NCBI GenBank assembly: GCA_026125895.1
Contig: JAHCKG010000006.1
Location: forward strand, 108,385-172,384
Direction: 5' to 3'
Origin: Pseudolabrys sp.
Lineage (GTDB): Bacteria > Pseudomonadota > Alphaproteobacteria > Rhizobiales > Xanthobacteraceae
DNA: 64,000 bases
This document shows, piece by piece, positions 7,679 through 15,490 of this stretch (its first letter is position 1; the number at the start of each line of letters is the position of its first letter). The notes beneath the pieces are model-generated. The model worked only from the letters and a program-made list of their open reading frames with translations, did not search any database and was not told where the DNA came from. The position numbers and the translations under genes are program-made.

Positions 7679-9127
7679 ATGGCCAAAAAAGCCAAAGCGC
7701 CCGCGGCAAGAATCGGGCCTTTATCGAAAGTGCGGTTTGACGCGCTAGCTGGTTATGCGCGTAGCCCGAACATCGTTCTCATAATCGAAGAGCTCGAATG
7801 GTACAGCACGGCCGACGAGCGTATTCTTGGGATACTCACGCTAGATCGCATCGACCACGACTGGGGTTGGGTAATATTTGGAAGAGACGAGCGCTTTCAA
7901 TTCCGCGCCGTCGACGTGAATGTCTCTTACCCCACCATCGAGAAATCGCGCAAGGCCTTGATGACCAAGCTGGCCGAACATCACGCAATGCCCGACCAAG
8001 AGTTCTACCAAGGCGACGCCGAAAGTCCGCCAATGGATTTCTTCACGCCCGTAGTTGAGGAACGGAAGCTCCATCCCATCTTCAAGAACCTCGTCGAAGG
8101 ACCGAAATATTCCTCCGCGCGAGGCATCATCGAGCCGATGATGCGCTTCTATGAGGACGAGGACGGCAATTTTGTTGAGCAATTCCAGACGGTCGCATTC
8201 GATGCGCGGCTCTGGGAGCTCTACCTTTTCGCGGCCTTTATAGAACTCGGCTATGCCCGCGTGCCGGGAGTGCAGATTCCGGACTTCCTGTTGGCCAGTC
8301 CGTTCGGCGCGTTTGGGCTGGAGGCGAGCACGATCAACCCACCGAATGGGGAGCCCGTGAAGCTGCCGAACGACAGAGCGGGGATGGCAAACTACCTGGA
8401 GAACTATGTCCCTCTGAAGCTCGCGCGTGTGCTGCGGCGTAAACTTGAAAAGAAAAAGCCGTACTGGAAATCGCCGGAGATGGAGGGCCTGCCCTTTGTC
8501 CTCGCAGTTCAGGATTTTCACACCCCGGGCTCAATGCGGTTTTTTACGCAAGCCGCGACAGAGTATGTTTTCGGCGTTCGCCACAGCATCAAAGACGGCA
8601 AGCGCGTCATCGAACGGATCGACAGCCACCTTTGGGGCAAAGCCAAGGAGAAATCAGGCTTCTTCAGCCTGCCTGAAAGCGAAAACGTCAGCGCAGTTGT
8701 TTTGAACCCTCAGGGTACATTGAGCAAATTCACGCGCTTGGGCCGCATTGCAGGATTTGGAGACCGAAGCGTCAGGATCATTCGTCGCGGGCTCGCACGC
8801 GGCGAGCTCAACCCCGATAATCCGATGCCGGTCCCATTCCTACACGAGGTTCACAAGGCGAGTTATTCCGAGAGCTGGGTGGAAGGTATGGTGGTTCTCC
8901 ATAATCCCCGTGCGCGTATTCCTTTGCATCCCCAAATGATTCCCGGCGCGGCGCACGAATTCCTCCAGGAGGACGGTAGAATCATGTCGCTGCTCCCCGC
9001 GTTTCATCCCCATCTGTCGGAAACAATTATCCTCGTGCCCGATAAAAGTGAGCGTGGCACTCCGAAGCCGAGGGCCAAGCCCGGGCGAGCGAAGGCGTCG
9101 GCCAAAAGAAAAACAGGCAATCGATGA
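7679..9127 (+). CDS. Unknown protein with PD-(D/E)XK nuclease-like signature
   Basis: Protein of 482 residues that I cannot place in a named family. The middle part reads like a restriction-endonuclease-like fold: E180 in a helix (RLWELYLFAAFIELG), a turn IPDFLL with P201-D202, then FGLEAST with E215, where the usual lysine is replaced by serine or threonine. The C-terminal tail is basic (KPRAKPGRAKASAKRK, about 460-480), suitable for nucleic-acid binding. Start ATG at 7679. The last four bases overlap the next gene (ATGA), so the pair is translationally coupled. With the SIR2, HEPN and QueC-like genes downstream, a role in phage or plasmid defence is plausible, but this is inference. Confidence 0.6.
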   Translation: MAKKAKAPAARIGPLSKVRFDALAGYARSPNIVLIIEELEWYSTADERILGILTLDRIDHDWGWVIFGRDERFQFRAVDVNVSYPTIEKSRKALMTKLAEHHAMPDQEFYQGDAESPPMDFFTPVVEERKLHPIFKNLVEGPKYSSARGIIEPMMRFYEDEDGNFVEQFQTVAFDARLWELYLFAAFIELGYARVPGVQIPDFLLASPFGAFGLEASTINPPNGEPVKLPNDRAGMANYLENYVPLKLARVLRRKLEKKKPYWKSPEMEGLPFVLAVQDFHTPGSMRFFTQAATEYVFGVRHSIKDGKRVIERIDSHLWGKAKEKSGFFSLPESENVSAVVLNPQGTLSKFTRLGRIAGFGDRSVRIIRRGLARGELNPDNPMPVPFLHEVHKASYSESWVEGMVVLHNPRARIPLHPQMIPGAAHEFLQEDGRIMSLLPAFHPHLSETIILVPDKSERGTPKPRAKPGRAKASAKRKTGNR

Positions 9128-10107
9128 TGGCCGTCGGCAAGCTCCCCTGTATCGAACGACTTGCGCTGCCGGACAAATTGCCTAGCCCTGAGACCATGGC
9201 GTCGTTGAAGGAAAATCCAACGAACTACGACCCGGAACTCTGGGAGTTGGAGTATGTGGCGGTTCGCTATCTGGAGAACATGGACGAGGTCACTCTGCGC
9301 GTGCGGTACGACACGATCCTTCACAACATGCAATCGATCATCAGTCCCGATCGGCATGTAATTCCGATCCGAACGTTTCTGAGCTCCTGGTATTGGTATC
9401 GGAAGGAGCACCAAACCCGCGCTGAATTCGCCATGCGCGGCCTGTCGTTGCACCGTCCCTTACCAGAATTGAAGAGCCGCGATCTGAGTTTGGCGCCGGC
9501 ACGGCCCGGTGGACCAAACAAAGGTGACGTCCTGTTTCGTTATGGCGAGCGCAGATGGCTCAAGGAAATGGTCGAATTCGGCCGCATCAGGATTAAAGCT
9601 GCTCGCGACTATGCCCTGATGGAACGTGATCCCGCGCGGCAGGATGATGAGCTGACCAAGCGTAGCTTCTCACCAGGGAGGCACGTGACGATCACCTTTT
9701 CAGACGGAAGAACGTCGAAGCCCATCGGGGATATACAAAGAAGCCTTTCGGGTATCGACTACTTCGTTTATTGCGTCGCGAATGACTGGGATCCGGAACT
9801 GTTTGTGGATTTTAATGCCGAAGCCTGCGTCGTGATCCGCGATCCCGATAAGTTCGCCCAGCGGTTAAAGCAAGCCGCGACTTCGCTCACCAACTGGTAC
9901 TTTCACTATGACCCGGTGCAGTATTTCGACCCTTATGAGCGCACGGCCAACGAATACTTCGACAACGCCATGACCAAGGATTTTCGTTTTGCGTATCAGC
10001 GCGAAACACGCTTCCTGTGGGCGGGGAACGGGCGTCCGGCACACGGCTTCATTGATCTTGAGCTTGGGCCACTTCACGACATATCGACTTATACAGAAGC
10101 ACCTTGA
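9124..10107 (+). CDS. Unknown protein coupled to the nuclease-like gene
   Basis: Protein of 327 residues with no assigned function. Start ATG at 9124 overlaps the upstream stop by four bases; a second ATG at 9127 is also possible. The region about 136-185 (VLFRYGERRWLKEMVEFG, then IRIKAARDYALMERDPARQDDE) looks like a conserved core seen in uncharacterised accessory proteins in which an FRYG element is followed by an arginine- and aspartate-rich stretch. No membrane segments or signal peptide. It ends three bases before the convergent SIR2 gene. I treat it as the second component of a two-gene module; it could equally be an effector or a regulator. Confidence 0.55.
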   Translation: MMAVGKLPCIERLALPDKLPSPETMASLKENPTNYDPELWELEYVAVRYLENMDEVTLRVRYDTILHNMQSIISPDRHVIPIRTFLSSWYWYRKEHQTRAEFAMRGLSLHRPLPELKSRDLSLAPARPGGPNKGDVLFRYGERRWLKEMVEFGRIRIKAARDYALMERDPARQDDELTKRSFSPGRHVTITFSDGRTSKPIGDIQRSLSGIDYFVYCVANDWDPELFVDFNAEACVVIRDPDKFAQRLKQAATSLTNWYFHYDPVQYFDPYERTANEYFDNAMTKDFRFAYQRETRFLWAGNGRPAHGFIDLELGPLHDISTYTEAP

Positions 10108-10110
10108 CGC

Positions 10111-11562
10111 TTAAGATGACTTATCCTTGTCGAGAAAATCGATCATGCGTTCGATCGCTTCTTCGGGGCTCATCCTCACTTCTGCGGCCCAACGCTTTGC
10201 GGTCTCGATCGGATCACCGATACTGCTGACGTCAGGCTTCCCGTCTTTTAGAGGCAGGCTCTGAAGTTTTGCGAGCAAGGCACGACCGGCGCGCTCCCGT
10301 TCGGCGGCATGGTAAGCCGCCATCTTCTTCTTGGCGCGCTTCTTCCCCAATGCGCGAAGCATGCCGTTTGCACGTTTTTCCAAATTTTCGATCCGCGAGC
10401 GTTTAATCCCAGCGTAACTGTCTAGATAGTCCGTGGCGGTTTGGGCGGTGAGTTTTACTTGCGGGCTTAGATGCAGAAGAAAGGAAGGGATGTCGCGTGC
10501 ACCCGGGCTTACAATCTCTATGCTTCTCTCTGACGTGAATTCTAGCCATTCCCGCAGCGCCAGATTGATGTGTAGGTCTCCGAAGCCGTATCCGATGCAG
10601 ACGAGGTGCGTGACGAAGTTCAAGTTCGAGCGAAAATGCTTTAGCATGCTCTGTGGAAGCACTTGATGACCACGTTCATCGAACTTGTGGGCTCCGGCGA
10701 GCAGGCTCCGTCGGAGAAACTGGAGCACGCCATCCTTGTCGGGATTGCAAATCTCGTTCATGGCCTTAGCGCGTGCGCCGGGCGCACCCGGGATTTCATA
10801 GAAAAGGCCTTCGTTCGCGGCGCGTAGGGCGTCGAACACGCCTTCCTGCCCGGGGCCGGTGGCTAGAAGCTTCAGCAGGTCTTTGCCATCGTTGAATGTG
10901 AAGATGTCCAGCGCCCCGTGGATCTTCAGTAGATAGATTCCCGGCTGCGGTGGGTTGGGGAAGTTCATGGCGTGCTTTTCAAGGGTGTCCTTGGTCAGCA
11001 CCTGCCCTTGCAGCTCACCGATGGTTTTGCCGGAAGCATCGCGACGATTGAACGTCTCTATTGTCGAGCTGAAGCCCGTGTGAAGGGGGATGCTCAACCG
11101 CGCAGCTATCGCCTCAATGATCACATCATGATTGAGCGAGAATACCCAGAGAGGATCATTGGCATCCGCGAGCGCCTTGAGGCCGTCATATGCCGGTAGG
11201 CGGCGGTTAAAAAATACATCGTTGCTGACCTGACGGACATAGAGGAGATGATAAACGAGTGATACGAGCCAAGAGTAAAAGCCGTGGTAGTCTTGCCTGA
11301 ACTCGCGACTACGACGGAATTGCGCCTCCACATAGCCAAGCAAGGCTTCGTAGTGCATGTCCGGACGGACGAGAACCGAGATGAAATCCTCGATAACAGC
11401 ATCCGGAACACCATTGCCTTGGGCGAGCCACCCGGCATTCAGCGCGCGGAGCTTTTCTGGTGTCAGCCAATCTTTGATCTCATCGGTTAGTTCGGTGACA
11501 AGGGGCATTCCGGCTTCATAGGAAGCGCCTGCGCCTAGAAAGAGCCCTGTCCGCTTTTTCAT
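10111..11562 (-). CDS. SIR2-domain protein (putative NAD+-depleting defence effector)
   Basis: Protein of 483 residues from ATG at 11562. This start is chosen because it overlaps the stop of the upstream HEPN-like gene as ATGA and puts the nucleotide-binding GAGAS (10-14) near the N-terminus. Further SIR2 features are FSLNHDVIIE (N144, D146) and the likely catalytic histidine H215 in LLKIHGALDI. The C-terminal half (about 300-483) is long and charged, with lysine-rich KKRAKKKMAAYHAAERERAG. SIR2 domains of this size are NADases in Thoeris, DSR and related abortive systems. No HerA or Thoeris TIR partner is beside it; the adjacent coupled gene is HEPN-like. Defence function is inferred. Confidence 0.8.
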   Translation of the reverse strand: MKKRTGLFLGAGASYEAGMPLVTELTDEIKDWLTPEKLRALNAGWLAQGNGVPDAVIEDFISVLVRPDMHYEALLGYVEAQFRRSREFRQDYHGFYSWLVSLVYHLLYVRQVSNDVFFNRRLPAYDGLKALADANDPLWVFSLNHDVIIEAIAARLSIPLHTGFSSTIETFNRRDASGKTIGELQGQVLTKDTLEKHAMNFPNPPQPGIYLLKIHGALDIFTFNDGKDLLKLLATGPGQEGVFDALRAANEGLFYEIPGAPGARAKAMNEICNPDKDGVLQFLRRSLLAGAHKFDERGHQVLPQSMLKHFRSNLNFVTHLVCIGYGFGDLHINLALREWLEFTSERSIEIVSPGARDIPSFLLHLSPQVKLTAQTATDYLDSYAGIKRSRIENLEKRANGMLRALGKKRAKKKMAAYHAAERERAGRALLAKLQSLPLKDGKPDVSSIGDPIETAKRWAAEVRMSPEEAIERMIDFLDKDKSS

Positions 11563-12224
11563 GCAGGATCGGCCCGATGTGCGCTCGCATTCGCTGTTGG
11601 CATAAACAGAGCGTTGATGACCTCGGCGCACAAGCCGAGTACGGTCGGTGTTTCTTGCGGCAGCAGATGCACGTTGCCGTGCATTGCGTGATTACGAAAA
11701 TCCAGCAACAGGTCGAGGCGGGACATGGTCTGCTCCGATCCGGTCATCGAAGGCATCTCGAAGTCCTCTGCCCGTAGCCAGCCCAGCTGCCTTGCTTTTT
11801 TTAGTAGCCTGGCGAGGCCGGGACTTTTGGAGTTATTCGATGCCTCGTCGGGAGTGGCGCGGCGGCGAAGGGCCATTTCAAGAACGGCAAAACCCTGCTT
11901 CTCGGCCAGAGAGGCGAACTCGTAGACAAACCACGAATAGACAAACGCATTCCGAGCGATGTCGAACTGTTCGCGAATGTCTAGCGGTACCGTTTCATTG
12001 AGAGTGACGTGTGCGACCAGAATGCGCAGGTCGTTCATACGCATCGAGCGGCGCTGCCCGGACGACGGGTCGTAGCCTTCCATCCCGACGAATCGCGGGT
12101 CGCATTCCAGGAGCGCTTCGGCAGGCTTGAGCACGGCGGGTCCCCTTATCAAAGATGGCTCGCGTTGGGTTTCGGACAGTCGACTCAGCAGCTCTGATTC
12201 TCCCTTCATCGGGCGGAAAAGCAT
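11559..12224 (-). CDS. HEPN-like protein coupled to the SIR2 gene
   Basis: Mostly helical protein of about 221 residues from ATG at 12224; ATG at 12209 and an in-frame TTG at 12278 are alternatives, the last of which would run into the divergent promoter. The C-terminal part holds DFRNHAMHGNVHLLP, an R-x4-H motif of the HEPN ribonuclease type. A middle helix (ARNAFVYSWFVYEFASLAEK, then ALEMALRRR-like residues) is usual in HEPN relatives. The stop overlaps the SIR2 start (ATGA), so the order is HEPN-like then SIR2. It may be an RNase, or a sensor or antitoxin for the SIR2 protein; the sequence does not decide. Confidence 0.65.
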   Translation of the reverse strand: MLFRPMKGESELLSRLSETQREPSLIRGPAVLKPAEALLECDPRFVGMEGYDPSSGQRRSMRMNDLRILVAHVTLNETVPLDIREQFDIARNAFVYSWFVYEFASLAEKQGFAVLEMALRRRATPDEASNNSKSPGLARLLKKARQLGWLRAEDFEMPSMTGSEQTMSRLDLLLDFRNHAMHGNVHLLPQETPTVLGLCAEVINALFMPTANASAHRADPA

Positions 12225-12272
12225 TGCATTGGCGGATTTTCTGCAAACTAGGCCAGAAGTGAACCGCAGTTT

Positions 12273-12354
12273 TGTCAATGCGTTAGACGAACGTGTCAGG
12301 TTGAGGCCCGTCAGTAGTTGACATTGTCATATCCAGCGTGAGATCAATCTGACA
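12273..12354. promoter_or_regulatory. Divergent promoter with repeated TGTCA/TGACA half-sites
   Basis: Five half-sites occur in the short region between the HEPN-like and QueC-operon genes: TGTCA at 12273, 12294 and 12325, and TGACA at 12319 and 12350. Those at 12319 and 12325 form a perfect 11-bp palindrome (TGACATTGTCA) that overlaps a TTGACA -35-like hexamer at 12318-12323. This looks like an operator array able to control both divergent modules. The binding protein is unknown; the XRE-domain protein at 14306 is a candidate. Confidence 0.4.
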
Positions 12355-12366
12355 TTGGAGGGGACC

Positions 12367-12936
12367 ATGAGCGATGGACCTTACCGCACGTTGAAACTAC
12401 GGCAGCAATGGAAGCAGCTGCTGAAGCGAGCCTACCAACTGGCCTTCGATGATCAGGACGTCGTCGAAATGATTCTTCCAGCGCTCGAACGAGACTGCGC
12501 GTGGGAGATCACGAAGGACTTCATGCCCGCGCTGGACGGCTTCTGCTCGGATCACGGCAACGACTTGTTCGAAGATCGAAATGCCCGTCTCGACGAATTG
12601 AGGCGCATCTCTGCAGGGCGGGGAACGCTGGGCAGCGTCATTGCCGACTGCGCGGCTGAACAGCTAGCCGAAGGAAAGCGTGGTCCCGAGGCGATGCGCC
12701 AAGCGCTCCGCGAGGGCCTGACGGATCGGCTCGCCCGTGTCAGCAAGCAAATGGAAGAACATGTTTTGCGGGAGGCCGGAGAACGCAAAGCCATCAATGT
12801 CCGCTCGCGACTGGATAGCGCCATGGGTCAAGCAGCGTTGGACGGTCTGATCGACAAGCTCGTGGGCGGATCGGTGTCCTCCCGCGCCGCGCCACCCAAG
12901 CACAGCGGACTTGAAGATGGAGTGGGGCTGCGATGA
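12367..12936 (+). CDS. Small helical protein, first gene of the QueC-like operon
   Basis: Protein of 189 residues, start ATG at 12367 with GGAGGGG just upstream (12356-12362). No known domain recognised. It is predicted almost wholly helical and charged, with a likely coiled stretch about 110-150 (RQALREGLTDRLARVSKQME). The C-terminus is flexible and glycine-rich (GLEDGVGLR). Its stop overlaps the QueC-like start by ATGA, so the two are probably made in fixed ratio. QueC homologues of defence systems act together with, and may modify, a partner protein; this product is the obvious partner candidate. That role is inference only. Confidence 0.6.
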   Translation: MSDGPYRTLKLRQQWKQLLKRAYQLAFDDQDVVEMILPALERDCAWEITKDFMPALDGFCSDHGNDLFEDRNARLDELRRISAGRGTLGSVIADCAAEQLAEGKRGPEAMRQALREGLTDRLARVSKQMEEHVLREAGERKAINVRSRLDSAMGQAALDGLIDKLVGGSVSSRAAPPKHSGLEDGVGLR

Positions 12937-14309
12937 CGGAAGGTAACCAAATGCGCGTCCCGAAGCTCGAAGTCGAAGTGGTCGAGAACGGCCGCCGGGC
13001 GTCAAAGAATCGAACCGCGTGTGAAATCGGCGTGAACCTTGAGTTCTCGACGACGCGACTTGAGAGCTACTGCTTGGCTTCGTGGAAGCCGGTCGTGTTT
13101 GACGCGCTGCTGCTCGCTGCGGCGGTTGAATTCTGTGATCGCTGGCAAAAGCGCCCTGCCCTTGGTTGGGGCCGTGACTTCTCAATCAAAATACCGGTTC
13201 ACGATGTCGCGCATTGGCAAAGCGAGGCCGTGTGCCGCTCGCTCATCGATGCACTACAGTTTCTGACGGGCGATCGCTGGGATATCGAATTCGTGCCGCG
13301 CCGTAAGCCCCAGGACAATCCTCAGCAAAACTATCTCGACATGCCGGTCGGCATCACCACCATCGTGCCTTTCAGCGACGGTATCGACTCGCGTGCTGTT
13401 TCAACGCTTCTAGAAAAGGAGCGCGGCACCACGAAGATTCATCGGGTCTGCCTCGGTCCGAAAGGAACGCAGCGGGACACGAAACGCCAAGATAGGCGTC
13501 CGTTCACCACTGTCCCTTACGAAGTGTCGACCGGGAAGCGTTCCGGTGAGGCGAGCGCACGATCACGAGGGTTCAAGTTTGCGACCGTCAGCGGGGTCGC
13601 AGCGTTTCTGGTCGGTGCGACCGAGATTATTGTGCCGGAAAGCGGCCAAGGTGCGCTGGGCCCTGTCTTGATTCCCACTGGTCAGGGCTACGAAGACTAC
13701 CGTAATCATCCATTCTTCACTGACAGAATGGAGAAATACTTCAAAGCGCTATTCGGCGCCGACATTCGCTTTAGCTTCCCCCGTCTTTGGTTCACAAAGG
13801 GCGAAACGCTCGCTGCGTTCGCTAAAGTGACCAACAAGCAAGCGCACATCGACGCGCGATCTTGCTGGCAGCAAAGTCGGCAGGTTTCGGTCGACAATCA
13901 CCGCAGGCAGTGCGGCGTTTGCGCGGCGTGCATGCTTCGCCGGCTAAGCGTCCATGCAGCAGGCCTTAGCGAGCCCAAGAGCACCTATGTCTGGGAAGAC
14001 CTTGGCGCATCCACCTTTGAAGGCGGTGCTGAGAAGTCTTTCGATAAGGTCACGTCGGCACTGCGTGAATATGCAGTGGCTGGAACCCTGCATCTCGATC
14101 ATCTCGCGGGGCTGAAAGAATCGCCCCTGCATACCGCCGCATTAAAGCGGCAAGCTCGCCAACTCGCGCTTTCCCGAAAGATCTCGGTCGAGGATGCCGA
14201 GGAGAAACTCCTCCGACTTCTTTCACAGCATCGGACGGAGTGGCGGCAGTTCGTTCGCTCGCTTGGCGAGAGGTCTTTCATTCGAAATTGGGTAGCATCG
14301 GTGGCATGA
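12933..14309 (+). CDS. QueC-like PP-loop enzyme (7-cyano-7-deazaguanine synthase family)
   Basis: Protein of 458 residues, about twice the size of housekeeping QueC. The PP-loop ATP-pyrophosphatase motif is SDGIDSR (148-154), in place of SGGxDS. The family zinc site is clear: C311, then C327, C330 and C333 in RQCGVCAACMLRR. GQGYEDYRNHPF (250-261) and the flanking segment resemble the substrate pocket region. An extra N-terminal domain (1-140) and a helical C-terminal tail (365-458) are absent from ordinary QueC. Housekeeping QueC makes preQ0 from carboxy-deazaguanine; homologues QatC and Cap9 occur in the Qat and type IV CBASS defence systems. Here it overlaps genes on both sides by four bases. 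No queC/D/E biosynthetic partners are near, so I favour a defence role. Confidence 0.82.
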   Translation: MTEGNQMRVPKLEVEVVENGRRASKNRTACEIGVNLEFSTTRLESYCLASWKPVVFDALLLAAAVEFCDRWQKRPALGWGRDFSIKIPVHDVAHWQSEAVCRSLIDALQFLTGDRWDIEFVPRRKPQDNPQQNYLDMPVGITTIVPFSDGIDSRAVSTLLEKERGTTKIHRVCLGPKGTQRDTKRQDRRPFTTVPYEVSTGKRSGEASARSRGFKFATVSGVAAFLVGATEIIVPESGQGALGPVLIPTGQGYEDYRNHPFFTDRMEKYFKALFGADIRFSFPRLWFTKGETLAAFAKVTNKQAHIDARSCWQQSRQVSVDNHRRQCGVCAACMLRRLSVHAAGLSEPKSTYVWEDLGASTFEGGAEKSFDKVTSALREYAVAGTLHLDHLAGLKESPLHTAALKRQARQLALSRKISVEDAEEKLLRLLSQHRTEWRQFVRSLGERSFIRNWVASVA

Positions 14310-15490
14310 GCAAGTCTGGAATACAAATATCCCCCGAAGAGCTTGGCGATCGCCTGCGCATCGCTCGCGAGGCTGCAGGCGTAAGGCAAGCGCCTGCGGC
14401 GGAGGCTATTGATGTCGCCCGGACCACTCTTATTGCGATGGAGCAAGGCCAACGGCGCGTTCGCTTGGATGAACTCCAGAAGCTTGCACAAATTTACAAC
14501 ACGTCGGTCAACGCGCTTCTACGTCAAGAAGCGATCCACGTTGATCTTGCGCCGCGCTTCCGCCGCTTAATCGCGGAAAGCGACGAAGGCGCACGCTCGG
14601 CCACGATCCTGCTTACGGAATTGGCGAAGGCCGAGGTGGAGCTCGAAAACCTCCTTGGCGTCCAACGCGTGCGGAATTATCCGCCTGAGAGACCCTTGGT
14701 CTCGCCCGATATCAGGCGGCAGGCCGAGCATGATGCTCTGGAAATTCGGCAGCGGCTGGGGCTAGGCCTCTCGCCAATTACCGACATTGTTACTTTGCTC
14801 GAATTGGAGTTGGGCATTCGCGTATTCGTCAGGCGATTGCATGCAAAGATTTCAGGGCTTTTCGCCTACGACGAAAAGCTGGGTGCCTGCATCCTCCTGA
14901 ACGCCAATCATCCGCGCGAGCGGCGAACGATTACGGGGGCACACGAGCTCGGGCATCTCGTCTGCTCAAGACGTGAAGCAGACGTTTTCAACGAAAATGA
15001 AACGGATCGCTCGCCGGAAGAGAAATACTGCAACGCGTTCGCACGAAACCTTCTCATGCCCATGCGCGCTGTCTCCTTGAAATTCAAGGAGCTGACGGCA
15101 GGCGCATCGCGGCTGACCAGACGGCACGTCATTGTTCTTGCGCATTACTTTGGCGTTTCGCGCGAGGCCATGGTGCGCCGCCTTGAAGAGGTTGGCCTCA
15201 CGAAGCGCGGAACGTGGGACTGGTTTCAAGAAAACGGAGCCATCACCGACGAGCAGGCCCAGCAAGTTCTCGGAGATTTGAAGGTGCCGGACAGCGCAAG
15301 GGCCGATGCGGACAGGCCCACGACGCTTCGTCTCAATATGCTAGCCGCAGAAGCCTATGAACGCGGCCTGCTCAGCGAAGGCCAGATCGCCCGACTGCTG
15401 CACCTGTCCCGCTTCGACGTGCGCGACCTCCTCAATGATCTTGAACCTGACGGGAGCGTGGCGAATGAGGCCCCTAAGTTGCCTCAGTGA
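14306..15490 (+). CDS. XRE-HTH / ImmA-IrrE (M78) metalloprotease with UPF0175-like tail
   Basis: Protein of 394 residues; ATG at 14306 overlaps the QueC-like stop (ATGA), better than the in-frame extension to 14240 inside that gene. Domains: XRE-type HTH about 12-72 (GDRLRIAREAAGVRQAPAAE), a helical linker, a zinc-protease core about 150-260 with H213-E-L-G-H217 and the downstream EEKYCNAFARNLLMP element, and a C-terminal segment 341-380 (AYERGLLSEGQIARLLHLSR) that resembles UPF0175 antitoxins. ImmA/IrrE proteases cleave repressors or antitoxins to switch on responses. UPF0175 proteins usually pair with DUF3368 PIN toxins, and exactly such a gene follows. It may therefore sense, cleave and release in one chain. 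Confidence 0.8.
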   Translation: MSKSGIQISPEELGDRLRIAREAAGVRQAPAAEAIDVARTTLIAMEQGQRRVRLDELQKLAQIYNTSVNALLRQEAIHVDLAPRFRRLIAESDEGARSATILLTELAKAEVELENLLGVQRVRNYPPERPLVSPDIRRQAEHDALEIRQRLGLGLSPITDIVTLLELELGIRVFVRRLHAKISGLFAYDEKLGACILLNANHPRERRTITGAHELGHLVCSRREADVFNENETDRSPEEKYCNAFARNLLMPMRAVSLKFKELTAGASRLTRRHVIVLAHYFGVSREAMVRRLEEVGLTKRGTWDWFQENGAITDEQAQQVLGDLKVPDSARADADRPTTLRLNMLAAEAYERGLLSEGQIARLLHLSRFDVRDLLNDLEPDGSVANEAPKLPQ

